This document shows positions 51,379 through 60,289 of a DNA stretch of 64,000 nucleotides, one piece after another. The notes beneath the pieces were generated by a model that had not been told where the DNA came from, did not search any database, and was given only the letters and a program-made list of their open reading frames with translations. Position 1 is the first letter of the stretch. Every line of letters starts with the position of its first letter. This stretch comes from Mesonia algae (lineage in GTDB: Bacteria; Bacteroidota; Bacteroidia; Flavobacteriales; Flavobacteriaceae): the NCBI RefSeq assembly GCF_003253545.1, contig NZ_QKYV01000006.1, positions 1-64,000 on the forward strand. The letters are read 5' to 3'. Made by a program: the position numbers and the translations under genes.

Positions 51379-52382
51379 AGGTAGCCGTAGTAATGACTGT
51401 AAAAAATGAGGAACGTTTACTTCTACAGAACATACAGTATCATTTAGGTATTGGAATAGACTGTATCTTTATTTATTTTGACGGAACTACTGATCATGGG
51501 AAAGAAAAGGTAAAAGAAATATCAAAAGTGATAGTACAGGACTCTGTTCAAGCTGAAAAGTATAAAGATAGAGATTATTTAGATAGATTCACTTCTAATG
51601 CTCAAGAGCACCATACGGCACGACAGTGTTTAAATACCTATGATGCTTTAGAACAATCAAAAGCAGCTGGAATAGATTGGCTAATTTCCTTAGATGCAGA
51701 TGAATTATTTATCACTAATGAAAAGGGCTATCAATCTGTAGAAGAGTTTTTTACAACTTATAATGAAAACGGAGTTGAGCAAATACATTTAGAACCTTTA
51801 GAGATTATAGCTAGACAAGAAAAGTATGATAATGTCATGGCAGAAGAAACACTTTTTAAGGTGAAAAAATCTTTTAAATCTAAATTCGATCAAATTTATC
51901 ATCAAATTTATAACCCTTATACTAAAACCCACCTAACTACTTCTTATTGGCTAGGACAAACGATGGGCAAGGCGGCTATTCGTGTAAATTCTGGTTTGAT
52001 ACCTAAAAATGTTCATCGATATGAACATGGAGTAAAAAATAAAAAAGTAGTCAAAATAAATGCTGGAAATGTGTTGCATTACCATATGTATGATTTTGAA
52101 GATTTTATTAAGAAGTTTAAAAACTTTAAGGATCATCCTCCAGTTTTTTTAAGCGGGAATGCTATTGAAAATTTCAAACAATTGTTCATTCAATTGGTGA
52201 ATGATCCTAATTTTAACCAACGAGAATTAAAAAAATATTATAAAGAAAACTTATTTTTTGATTCAAAAAAATTAAAAGATTTAAAAAAAACAAGATTTTT
52301 TAATATCTTAAGTAGAAAAGAGAAAGCTTTCATTGAAATTACAAAATCAAAAGAAGTTTTAAAAGGTTTTACACACGAATAA
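51375..52382 (+). CDS. Glycosyltransferase (GT2/GT92-like)
   Basis: The protein has 335 residues. It starts MKVAVVMTVKNEERLLLQNI, followed by YHLGIGIDCIFIYFDGTTDH, and has SLDADELFI (about 115-123) as a DxD motif. This belongs to the group of GT-A enzymes annotated as glycosyltransferase family 2 or 92 that begin with a KNE motif. It has a basic, helical C-terminus. It overlaps the upstream GT4 gene by 4 nt. A 62-bp gap follows. Confidence 0.78.
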   Translation: MKVAVVMTVKNEERLLLQNIQYHLGIGIDCIFIYFDGTTDHGKEKVKEISKVIVQDSVQAEKYKDRDYLDRFTSNAQEHHTARQCLNTYDALEQSKAAGIDWLISLDADELFITNEKGYQSVEEFFTTYNENGVEQIHLEPLEIIARQEKYDNVMAEETLFKVKKSFKSKFDQIYHQIYNPYTKTHLTTSYWLGQTMGKAAIRVNSGLIPKNVHRYEHGVKNKKVVKINAGNVLHYHMYDFEDFIKKFKNFKDHPPVFLSGNAIENFKQLFIQLVNDPNFNQRELKKYYKENLFFDSKKLKDLKKTRFFNILSRKEKAFIEITKSKEVLKGFTHE

Positions 52383-52444
52383 TAATTAGCTTAAAAAAGA
52401 TAATTCTATCAAGTTTCTCTAGAAAATACGTTTTAAATAATGAA

Positions 52445-52948
52445 ATGATACAAAAAGATATAGGACAAACCTTTTTAACAAGGGGTTGTAAGGCAAAAAA
52501 GAAAACGATAAAGAAAAAATTTGAGCATTTGATGCTTTATTATCCAGAATTTGCCTTTATATTTTTTTGGAGAATCAAGAAAAAAAACCACCCATTTGCA
52601 CCATGGTTTATAAAACAAGATTACTTATGTAAAATATTCGGAAATACAAAAATTGGAGGAGGACTTAATTGTTATCACCCTTTTGCTAGCGTTATCAACG
52701 CTAAAAGTATAGGGGAGAATTTTCAGTTTAGAAATGGACTCACGATAGGCAATAAAAACAATGATAATACGCTGGTACCGGTGATTGGAGACCAAGTGAC
52801 AGTAGGGGCCAATGTGATCATCATATGTGAAATTACTAAAGGGAATAATGTAGTGATTGGAGCAGGGGCTGTGGTGGTAAAAGATGTACCCGATAATTGT
52901 GTAATCGCAGGGAATCCTGCTGAAGTTATCAAAAGCCTACATATATAA
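52445..52948 (+). CDS. Hexapeptide-repeat acetyltransferase (serine acetyltransferase-like)
   Basis: The protein has 167 residues. The C-terminal half is a left-handed beta-helix of hexapeptide turns: IGGGLNCYHPFASVINAKSI, IGDQVTVGANVIIICEITKG, VVIGAGAVVVKDVPDNCVIA, closing with GNPAEVI. It resembles the LbH domain of CysE, but its short N-terminus and locus context suggest O- or N-acetylation of a sugar with acetyl-CoA. His in the NCYHPFA turn could be catalytic. Confidence 0.8.
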   Translation: MIQKDIGQTFLTRGCKAKKKTIKKKFEHLMLYYPEFAFIFFWRIKKKNHPFAPWFIKQDYLCKIFGNTKIGGGLNCYHPFASVINAKSIGENFQFRNGLTIGNKNNDNTLVPVIGDQVTVGANVIIICEITKGNNVVIGAGAVVVKDVPDNCVIAGNPAEVIKSLHI

Positions 52949-53015
52949 GTTTGATTACTTTAGTTATTCTGTAAATTTTTATAGTTTTAGCCCCCAACCC
53001 ATATCGTTAGCCTAC

Positions 53016-54410
53016 GTGAAAAAAATAACTACTCCCATTATTCCAGTACAAGCTTATTTGGTGAAAAATGATAACGCCAAAGGGATTGACTATAAAGCAA
53101 TTTGCTTATTTGCAGCTACGGGTTTTTTTTGGGAAAAAGATGATTACTGGAAAAATCAAAATGTATTAGCTCCTGCCAGTTTCCATCAACTAAACGATAC
53201 GGGAAAGCTAACTTCATCTGAACCTTATTTTAATTGGCATTACCAGCCAGACCACAACCGGAAATTTAATGATGTTTTAGAGAAATTTACTCATCTCTTT
53301 GAAACTATTATAGCAGAGCAGATTGGGAATCAACAGGCAATTTTACCAATTTCAGGAGGATTAGATAGCAGGTCGCAAGCAGTAGCTTTAAAACATTTAG
53401 GAAAAGAAGTCACTTCTTATAGTTATTCTTTTTCAGGTGGCTATTCAGAAAGTGGTATAGCTAAGAGAATAGCCAAAGCCTGTAATTTTAAGTTTCAGGA
53501 GTTTTTTATTCCTAAAGGTTATTTATGGGATGTCATTGAAGACTTAGCTGAAATCAACGGCTGTTATTCTGAGTTTACTCATCCGCGTCAAATGGCAGTT
53601 TTGCCAGAATTTAATAAAATGAAAGGTGTGTTTTCGTTGGGACATTGGGGAGATGTACTCTTTGATAAAGGGGCTTCAGAAAATTATACTGAAGAAGATT
53701 TGGTGCCACTGGTGGTTAAAAAAGTAGTGAAGAAAGGAGGATTAGAGTTTGCTAATGCGCTGTGGAACAGCTGGGGGTTAGAGGGTGATTTTCAAGATTA
53801 TTTAGAAAGTAGAATTCAAGAATTATTAAATCAAATAGATATTGACCACATAGGAGCAAAAATGCGCGCTTTTAAATCTCAATTTTGGGCACCTCGTTGG
53901 ACTTCGGTAAATCTTTCTATTTTTGAAAAGGCGCACCCAATTAGCGTTCCTTATTATGATAACCGTATGTGTGAGTTTATCTGTAAAGTACCCGAAAAAT
54001 ATTTAGCGGACCGTAGACTTCAGATTGCCTATATTCAAAAAAGGAATCCAGCAGTAGCTAAAATTACATGGGAAGATCAGCGACCCTTCAATTTAAATAA
54101 TTACCAATATAATAAAATACCTTATAATTTACCTTTTAAAGTAAGTAGGAAGCTGAAAGCTGGGGTAAATAAGATTCAGCAGAAAAAATATATACAACGG
54201 AATTGGGAACTTCAATTTCTAGGAAAAGATAATGAAAAGCAGCTTCAGACCTATTTATTTGAAAATGATTTAAAAAATTTCATTCCAGAAAAAGTAACAA
54301 AAAATTTCTATAAAAAATTTCAAGAAAAAGATTCGGTCAACTATTCTCACCCTGTAAGTATGTTGTTAACACTTTCGGTATGGAATAAAAAGTTTAATCA
54401 TGAAGGCTAA
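53016..54410 (+). CDS. Asparagine-synthase-like protein lacking the glutaminase domain
   Basis: The protein has 464 residues from GTG 53016. The ATP-pyrophosphatase signature LPISGGLDSRSQAVAL lies at about 111-126, followed by a synthetase-like helical domain (FSLGHWGDVLFDKGASENY; APRWTSVNLSIFEKAHPISVPYYDNRM). The N-terminal ~100 residues are not a class II glutamine amidotransferase domain: there is no Cys2 and no GNTI-like motifs. It may therefore use another ammonia or amine source, or adenylate a carboxylate. In a uronic-acid locus, amidation of a uronic acid is a plausible role (inference). The stop overlaps the next start by 11 nt. Confidence 0.75.
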   Translation: MKKITTPIIPVQAYLVKNDNAKGIDYKAICLFAATGFFWEKDDYWKNQNVLAPASFHQLNDTGKLTSSEPYFNWHYQPDHNRKFNDVLEKFTHLFETIIAEQIGNQQAILPISGGLDSRSQAVALKHLGKEVTSYSYSFSGGYSESGIAKRIAKACNFKFQEFFIPKGYLWDVIEDLAEINGCYSEFTHPRQMAVLPEFNKMKGVFSLGHWGDVLFDKGASENYTEEDLVPLVVKKVVKKGGLEFANALWNSWGLEGDFQDYLESRIQELLNQIDIDHIGAKMRAFKSQFWAPRWTSVNLSIFEKAHPISVPYYDNRMCEFICKVPEKYLADRRLQIAYIQKRNPAVAKITWEDQRPFNLNNYQYNKIPYNLPFKVSRKLKAGVNKIQQKKYIQRNWELQFLGKDNEKQLQTYLFENDLKNFIPEKVTKNFYKKFQEKDSVNYSHPVSMLLTLSVWNKKFNHEG

Positions 54411-55464
54411 AAAAATAAAAGTTCTTTTTACGATACCCAACTTTAAAACAGCAGGAAGTCAATATGTTTTACTTTCCTTGTATAAAGAAATTGACTACTC
54501 TATATTTGATCCTTATATCGCAGTGGAAAAGTTTCCTGATGTAAAACCAGCAGCTATTCCTGATGACAGATTCTTATTTTTTCCAAAAGGAAAAGGTTTT
54601 TGGCAAGAAGTGTTCTCTATGTCTTCTACCTTGAGAAAATTAAAAATTGACATAATTCATTCGTGGGATTATAAATCTACTTCATTAGAAGCTTTGGCTG
54701 CGAGGTTAAGTTTTATCCCATATTTATACACTAAAAAAAATGATGCTTGGTCTAAACGCTGGTTTTTAAAAACTTTGCTCTCTAATCACATAGCTTATGA
54801 TCATCCCAAAATGAAGGTTAAATTTTTTAATCATTTTTTATTCAATAATAAACTTAGCTTTATACCTCACGGAGTGAATGAAAATATATTTTATGCTAAG
54901 AAAAGAATCCAAGCCAGTTCTATTATTAAATTAGGATGTATTGGAAATATTAATTCAAACAAAAATCAATTATTCTTGCTTGAAGCTATGAACTTTTTAC
55001 CCAAAAATATTCATTTATTTTTATATGGAAAGACAGAGCAAGATTACTTTAAACAGCTTAAAAACTTTATAAGTAGTCATCAATTAGAAGAACGCATTCA
55101 TTTTAAAGGTTTTGTTTCTAATCAAAATTTGCCAAAGGTTTTAAATGGTATAGATGTTTTTATTTTGCCTTCGAAGAAAGAGGGTTTGCCGGTATCTATA
55201 CTAGAAGCACTCTCATGTCAGGTACCAGTATTGGCATCAGATTCGGGAGGAGGAACTTCTTACATTGCTAGTAAAGGGGAAGGTATTAAAGTTTTTGATA
55301 TTTTAGATATGGATGGTTTCTTACAATTAATAAGACCTTTATTAAGTGATTCTAACCTGAGAAAAGAATTAGGTGAAAGCGGTAGGGTTTTAATAGAAGA
55401 AAATTTTACTTTAGATAAAGAAATAAAGTCTTATGAAAAGCTTTATTTACAGTTAACAAAATAA
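54400..55464 (+). CDS. Glycosyltransferase family 4
   Basis: The protein has 354 residues. VLFTIPNFKTAGSQYVLLSL is the acceptor-side glycine loop. The donor half has KLGCIGNINSNKNQLFLLEA, IHFKGFVSNQNLPKVLNGID and the LPSKKEGLPVSILEALSCQVP block (E-x7-E: KEGLPVSILEA). It is retaining. It overlaps the asparagine-synthase-like gene by 11 nt. Confidence 0.88.
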   Translation: MKAKKIKVLFTIPNFKTAGSQYVLLSLYKEIDYSIFDPYIAVEKFPDVKPAAIPDDRFLFFPKGKGFWQEVFSMSSTLRKLKIDIIHSWDYKSTSLEALAARLSFIPYLYTKKNDAWSKRWFLKTLLSNHIAYDHPKMKVKFFNHFLFNNKLSFIPHGVNENIFYAKKRIQASSIIKLGCIGNINSNKNQLFLLEAMNFLPKNIHLFLYGKTEQDYFKQLKNFISSHQLEERIHFKGFVSNQNLPKVLNGIDVFILPSKKEGLPVSILEALSCQVPVLASDSGGGTSYIASKGEGIKVFDILDMDGFLQLIRPLLSDSNLRKELGESGRVLIEENFTLDKEIKSYEKLYLQLTK

Positions 55465-55466
55465 GT

Positions 55467-56315
55467 ATGGTGTATAAAAAACATGTAATTGTGATGGGAT
55501 CTGCCAGGAGTGGTACTTCTTGGTTGGCAGAAACTATAGCCCAACAGCACCGTTACCGTTTATTGTTTGAACCAGAACAAGAAACCCGTACTAAAAAAGG
55601 AAAATTACTCTGTGATCAATACTTTACGGAAGAAAATAATAATAAGGAAGCCAATCATTATTTAAAACAGGTTTTTGCTAACAGAGTAGATTGTGATTGG
55701 ATAGCCCAAAGCAGTAATCGTAAATATAAACGTCACCTATGGCCATTTATTCCTAAAAAATATATCATTAAATTTGTCCGTTGCAATTTATCTGCTAAAT
55801 ATATCAATGAACACTTTGAAATACCACTTATTCATATTATCAGAAATCCTTATGATGTCATAAAATCGCAACAACGCGTCAAATTTCCCTGGTTGTACGA
55901 TTTAAATCATTTTAAATCTCAACATGCCTTAGTTGGCTTAGTTCAAGAAAAATTTGGTTTTAACTTAGTTGAAAATAGAAAATATGATGAGGTGGAACAA
56001 TTGACCATACGGTGGTGTTTAGAGAATATGATTCCTTTAAATATACAAGGACCCCGACAATATAAATCACAACTCGTAAAGCACGAAGATTTAAGAAGTG
56101 ATATCAATGTATTTTTAGAGCTTTGTAAAAATTTTGATTTAGAACCGGTGCATCATATAGAAAGTGAATATAAAAGACCTTCAAGTAAAGCTCACCCCAA
56201 AAGTGAGGTAAGGGACGCCAATCAAAGCATAAAAAAGCTAGAAAAAGAGGAATTGCAAAAAGTCAATGCTATTTTAGATACTTTTGAAGTAGAACTGTAC
56301 GAACGAAGAGGTTAA
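55467..56315 (+). CDS. Sulfotransferase-family protein 3
   Basis: The protein has 282 residues. The PAPS loop is MGSARSGTSWLAETIAQQHR at about 10-29, with the R-S-G-T-S-W core. The 3'-phosphate-binding stretch is IPLIHIIRNPYDVIKSQQRV at about 122-141 (Arg-Asn-Pro, Ser). KYKRHLWPFIPKKYIIKFVR is a basic region. The gene follows a GT4 after 2 nt and precedes another after 4 nt, so it is embedded among the transferases. Probably sulfates a sugar of this polymer. Confidence 0.8.
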   Translation: MVYKKHVIVMGSARSGTSWLAETIAQQHRYRLLFEPEQETRTKKGKLLCDQYFTEENNNKEANHYLKQVFANRVDCDWIAQSSNRKYKRHLWPFIPKKYIIKFVRCNLSAKYINEHFEIPLIHIIRNPYDVIKSQQRVKFPWLYDLNHFKSQHALVGLVQEKFGFNLVENRKYDEVEQLTIRWCLENMIPLNIQGPRQYKSQLVKHEDLRSDINVFLELCKNFDLEPVHHIESEYKRPSSKAHPKSEVRDANQSIKKLEKEELQKVNAILDTFEVELYERRG

Positions 56316-56319
56316 ACTT

Positions 56320-57495
56320 ATGAAGATAGGAATTGTTTTATCCCAGCCACCAGGTTATTCAGAAATCTTTTTTAATTCAAAAATAGAAGGATTACAGAAA
56401 AATGGATTTGAGGTGACTCTATTCTGTCAGAATAATAATGTTGGATTTAACACTTGCAAAGTGGAGCGATTTTCTAAAACCACTTCTAATCCTATTCTTC
56501 AATTGTTCTGGTTTTTTAGGGTATATATGGAGTTACTACCGTATTTTAAAAAAGTGATGAATTGGTACTCTTTAGAAAACAAACATGGAGTCAGTAAATG
56601 GAGTTTCCTTAAAAAAGCTTATATCAATGCGCCAATTTTAAAAGCAGATTTGGATTGGTTACATTTTGGATTTGGAACCTTAGCTTTAGAGCGAGAATGT
56701 ATCGCCAAAGCGATAGGGGCAAAAATGGCGGTAAGTTTTAGAGGCTTTGATATTAATGTGTATCCAAAAAAAAATCCAGATTGTTATCATCTAGTCTGGA
56801 AGCATGTGAGTAAAGTCCACTCGATTTCAAATTATTTATTAGAAGAAGCAAGATGCTTAGGTCTGCAAGAAACTACTCCGTATTCCATCATCACTCCTGC
56901 CGTAAAATTAAATCATTTACCCAAACATAAAAAAAGAGAAAAGGACTCTAAACCTCTTAAAATTGTTACTATAGCACGCCTACATTGGATGAAGGGAATA
57001 GATAACTTAATCGAAACAGCCAGTTTTTTGCAGGCTTCCCAAGTTGATTTTGAATGGTTAGTGATTGGAGGGGGCAGCACAGAAGAAGAGGAACGTTATC
57101 TATACCATATTTATGAAAAAGGACTAACGAATAACGTAAAGTTATTAGGAAAAAGAAGCCATCAAGAAACCTTGGAAATTCTTTATGATGCCGATATGTA
57201 TATACAAACAAGTTTAAATGAAGGCTTTTGTAATGCGGTATTAGAAGCACAAGCTTTAGGCAAATTATGTGTAGCTTTTAATACAGGAGGATTGCCCGAA
57301 AATATTATAGATCAAAAAACAGGATGGTTAGTTGAAAATTTTAACAGTGAAAAATTAGCCCAAAAAATTATAGAGATTATAGAAATGCCAGCTGAACAAA
57401 AAAAGAATATTACCAGTTTTGCGAAAAACCGGGTAATAGAAAAGTTTAATATTAAAAAACAGCAACAACAATTTGTTGCGTTTTATAAAAGTTAG
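56320..57495 (+). CDS. Glycosyltransferase family 4
   Basis: The protein has 391 residues. The N-terminal domain ends in KVHSISNYLLEEARCLGL; the donor domain has KIVTIARLHWMKGIDNLIET (about 208-227), VKLLGKRSHQETLEILYDAD and YIQTSLNEGFCNAVLEAQALG with E-x7-E (NEGFCNAVLEA). Similar in the ARLHWMKG element to the transferase at 50194. Retaining GT-B enzyme, probably sequential in repeat-unit assembly. Confidence 0.88.
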   Translation: MKIGIVLSQPPGYSEIFFNSKIEGLQKNGFEVTLFCQNNNVGFNTCKVERFSKTTSNPILQLFWFFRVYMELLPYFKKVMNWYSLENKHGVSKWSFLKKAYINAPILKADLDWLHFGFGTLALERECIAKAIGAKMAVSFRGFDINVYPKKNPDCYHLVWKHVSKVHSISNYLLEEARCLGLQETTPYSIITPAVKLNHLPKHKKREKDSKPLKIVTIARLHWMKGIDNLIETASFLQASQVDFEWLVIGGGSTEEEERYLYHIYEKGLTNNVKLLGKRSHQETLEILYDADMYIQTSLNEGFCNAVLEAQALGKLCVAFNTGGLPENIIDQKTGWLVENFNSEKLAQKIIEIIEMPAEQKKNITSFAKNRVIEKFNIKKQQQQFVAFYKS

Positions 57496-57536
57496 ATCCT
57501 ATTTTTTGCATAATACTATAAAAATAATAAGTAGTG

Positions 57537-58397
57537 ATGAAAGTAATTATTCTATTAGGATTGCGAGTAAGAAGTGGGACCAATTTTGTAGGTACTACTT
57601 TGAAGCAACATCCAGATATACAAACCATACCTCCAAACACCTCTTTGGGAGAATTCAATCTTTTTCGGGATGAGTATATTACGAATAAAGTGTTTTATAA
57701 TATAAGCAAACGTAGTTTTGCTTCGGGGGTTAAGCAGGAAGATTTACCTCATTTCATGAAATTATATGGGGAACTTTGGCAAGAATTCTTACTAAATAAG
57801 TTTAAGCTTGACCCAAAAAAAACACTTTTCTTAAAATCCCCAAGGGTACAAGAAACGCATTTATGGCAGTTGGCATTTCCTAACTCTAAAATTGTTTTAC
57901 TTTGCCGTGACGGAAGAGATAACGTAATATCTTCTATTAAAGCTTCCAATGATAAAAGAAACTGGCATACTATTTCAGATAAGATAAAGAAAAAAGTGAA
58001 CTATTTTTCTGGAAGAAATTTTATAAATTCTACAAGAGATTGGTCAAGAAATGCTATTATATATAATAGTATTTTAGAAACCGATAATCTGAGAAAAATG
58101 AAATATGAAAGTTTAAATGATTCTTTTGAAGGTATAAAAGGTTTATTAAATTTTTATAATTTAGATAATAATGAAGCTGTTGTAAAAAAATGTTTGAGTG
58201 CACCAGTTATTGGGAGTTCTTACGGGATAAACAATAAAGAAATGATTAAACCAAATTGGAAACCAGATTACGACAAGTCTAAATTTAATTTTGTTGGAAA
58301 ATGGCAAGGTTGGAATAGTTATCAAAAATTAGTTTTCAAGGTAATAGCTGGTAGGGAGTTAAAAGGATTGGGTTATGAGGTAAATGATGACTGGTAA
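57537..58397 (+). CDS. Sulfotransferase-family protein 4
   Basis: The protein has 286 residues from ATG 57537 (a GTG directly before is in frame). IILLGLRVRSGTNFVGTTLK at about 4-23 gives an R-S-G-T-N core of the PAPS loop, and SKIVLLCRDGRDNVISSIKA at about 118-137 the 3'-phosphate-binding Arg/Ser segment. HLWQLAFPNSK precedes it. More divergent than the other three. It follows a 41-bp gap after the GT4. Confidence 0.75.
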   Translation: MKVIILLGLRVRSGTNFVGTTLKQHPDIQTIPPNTSLGEFNLFRDEYITNKVFYNISKRSFASGVKQEDLPHFMKLYGELWQEFLLNKFKLDPKKTLFLKSPRVQETHLWQLAFPNSKIVLLCRDGRDNVISSIKASNDKRNWHTISDKIKKKVNYFSGRNFINSTRDWSRNAIIYNSILETDNLRKMKYESLNDSFEGIKGLLNFYNLDNNEAVVKKCLSAPVIGSSYGINNKEMIKPNWKPDYDKSKFNFVGKWQGWNSYQKLVFKVIAGRELKGLGYEVNDDW

Positions 58398-58416
58398 TAC
58401 AATAAAACTATAAAAA

Positions 58417-58944
58417 TTGAGTCAATTTAAATATTTATACCAAGATATTAATGCCCTATTAGGAAGGAATAAGTATAGAGTTATTCTTTTATTACTAAAT
58501 CGTGCTTTTTACGGACTGCTTTCTTATCGGCTAGATCGCTTTACATTTCTTTTATTGGGTTCAAATTATAAATATTTTAGAATTATTATTTCACCTTTTT
58601 TCTTTATTATGCAACTAATTTCAAATTGTGATATTCACTATAGAGCAGATATAAAAGGAGGAATCAATATTCATCATCCAAGTTTAGGAATTGTAATTTC
58701 AGGAAAATCTCAAATATCTGAGAGATTAACACTAACTGGAGGGAATGTAATTGGTATTAAAAGTGGTTTTTCGGGTAGTTCTATAAAGATAGGTGATAAT
58801 TGTAATTTAGGAGCGAATTCTTGTATCATAGGACCTGTAACATTAGGTAACGATATAAGAATTGGAGCAATGGCTTGCGTTACTCAAAACTTTCCTAATA
58901 ATAACTTAACGCTTCTTGGGGTCCCAGCAAAATCTAAAATTTAA
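58417..58944 (+). CDS. Hexapeptide-repeat acetyltransferase (serine acetyltransferase-like)
   Basis: The protein has 175 residues from TTG 58417. After a helical N-terminus comes a left-handed beta-helix: CDIHYRADIKGGINIHHPSL, then SLGIVISGKSQISERLTLTG, KIGDNCNLGANSCIIGPVTL and IRIGAMACVTQNFPNN, ending LLGVPAKSKI. The IHHPSLGIVI turn with a His is typical of CysE-like O-acetyltransferases in capsule loci. The stop overlaps the next ATG by one base. Confidence 0.8.
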   Translation: MSQFKYLYQDINALLGRNKYRVILLLLNRAFYGLLSYRLDRFTFLLLGSNYKYFRIIISPFFFIMQLISNCDIHYRADIKGGINIHHPSLGIVISGKSQISERLTLTGGNVIGIKSGFSGSSIKIGDNCNLGANSCIIGPVTLGNDIRIGAMACVTQNFPNNNLTLLGVPAKSKI

Positions 58945-60272
58945 TGCTTTTTACTTTTCTTAAATATCTTCAACCCAGCCATTACTTTGGTTTAAAGAGA
59001 AAAGATGGGACTTATATATTTCCAAAAGTTGAAAACTTACCACAAGAAATTTTACAACAGCTTGAAAAGGATAATGGTTTTAAGAGTGATTTAGCCAAAG
59101 AATACGACCTTTCTTGGCAGGCTTTAAACAAAGGTTATATAGTCTCTGGCGATAATTATACTCATTTTAAAAAATTGCCCTTGGTAGATGAATACCGCTT
59201 TATACATAAATATTTTCATCCCGTTTGGTGTTTGTACGTATTGGTATTAAGATTGTTTACTTTTAAAAACCCTCTAAAAGAAATTCCCGCATACTTAAAA
59301 GGAAGAAAATTAAAACGGAGTACTTATTTACAACGTCCCATTGAGCATAAGGAATTTAAGAATTATAAATCTAAATTAGTAGAAGAAAAACCTCTTATTT
59401 CGGTTATTATTCCAACACTTAACCGTTATCCCTATTTGAAAGATGTACTGAAAGATTTGGAGCTTCAAGATTATACTAATTTTGAAGTGATTGTGGTCGA
59501 TCAATCCGAACCCTATCAAGAAGATTTTTATAAAGGCTGGAATCTAGACTTGAAAGCTATTCAGCAAACCGAAAAGGCTTTATGGTTAGCTAGAAATCGC
59601 GCTATTCAATTGGCTAAAGGGGATTATATTTTACTCTATGATGATGATAGTCGGGTAGATGCAGACTGGATCACGCAGCATATCAAAACCTTAGATTATT
59701 TTAAAGCCGATATTTCTTCGGGTGTTTCTATTTCTACAGAAGGCGGAGAAGTCCCAGCGCATTATTCTTTTTTCCATATTTCCAGTCAGTTAGATACCGG
59801 AAATGTTTTATTGAAAAAGGAAGTGTTTGGAAAAATAGGGCTTTTCGATCGGCAATTTGAGAAACAACGTATGGGGGATGGAGAATATGGACTTCGTGCC
59901 TATTTAGAGGGGTTCTTAAATGTTTCTAATCCGTATGCCAAACGTTTGCACCTTAAGGTAGGCTCTGGAGGATTACGTGAAATGGGGAGTTGGGATGCAT
60001 TTAGAACAGAAAAATGGTTTGCTCCGCGCCCTATTCCTAGTGTATTGTACCTGTTTCGAAAATACCACGGAAATAAACGAGCAAGACTGGCTTTATTAAA
60101 AACGGTACCGCCGTCTATAATCCCCTATAAATTTAAAAGGAACAAACCTATGCTTTTAATTGGTGTCTTTTTATCCGTTTTCTTACTGCCCGTCATCTTA
60201 ATTCAAGTCTGTAAATCGTGGAAACTCTCTAGTCAAAAATTAAAAGAGGGAGCGAAAATTGAAAGGTTGTAG
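58944..60272 (+). CDS. Glycosyltransferase family 2 with N-terminal extension
   Basis: The protein has 442 residues. The GT2 core begins only at about residue 150 (LISVIIPTLNRYPYLKDVLK, VVDQSEPYQED, ARNRAIQLAKGDYILLYDDD with the DDD metal site). It is preceded by a 150-residue extension with no clear fold and followed by a C-terminal TM (MLLIGVFLSVFLLPVILIQV, about 405-424). GDGEYGLRAYLEGF is the acceptor-side motif. It is membrane-attached and may act early or late in assembly. Last gene of the contiguous cluster. Confidence 0.86.
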   Translation: MLFTFLKYLQPSHYFGLKRKDGTYIFPKVENLPQEILQQLEKDNGFKSDLAKEYDLSWQALNKGYIVSGDNYTHFKKLPLVDEYRFIHKYFHPVWCLYVLVLRLFTFKNPLKEIPAYLKGRKLKRSTYLQRPIEHKEFKNYKSKLVEEKPLISVIIPTLNRYPYLKDVLKDLELQDYTNFEVIVVDQSEPYQEDFYKGWNLDLKAIQQTEKALWLARNRAIQLAKGDYILLYDDDSRVDADWITQHIKTLDYFKADISSGVSISTEGGEVPAHYSFFHISSQLDTGNVLLKKEVFGKIGLFDRQFEKQRMGDGEYGLRAYLEGFLNVSNPYAKRLHLKVGSGGLREMGSWDAFRTEKWFAPRPIPSVLYLFRKYHGNKRARLALLKTVPPSIIPYKFKRNKPMLLIGVFLSVFLLPVILIQVCKSWKLSSQKLKEGAKIERL

Positions 60273-60289
60273 GGATCTATTAATTTTCA

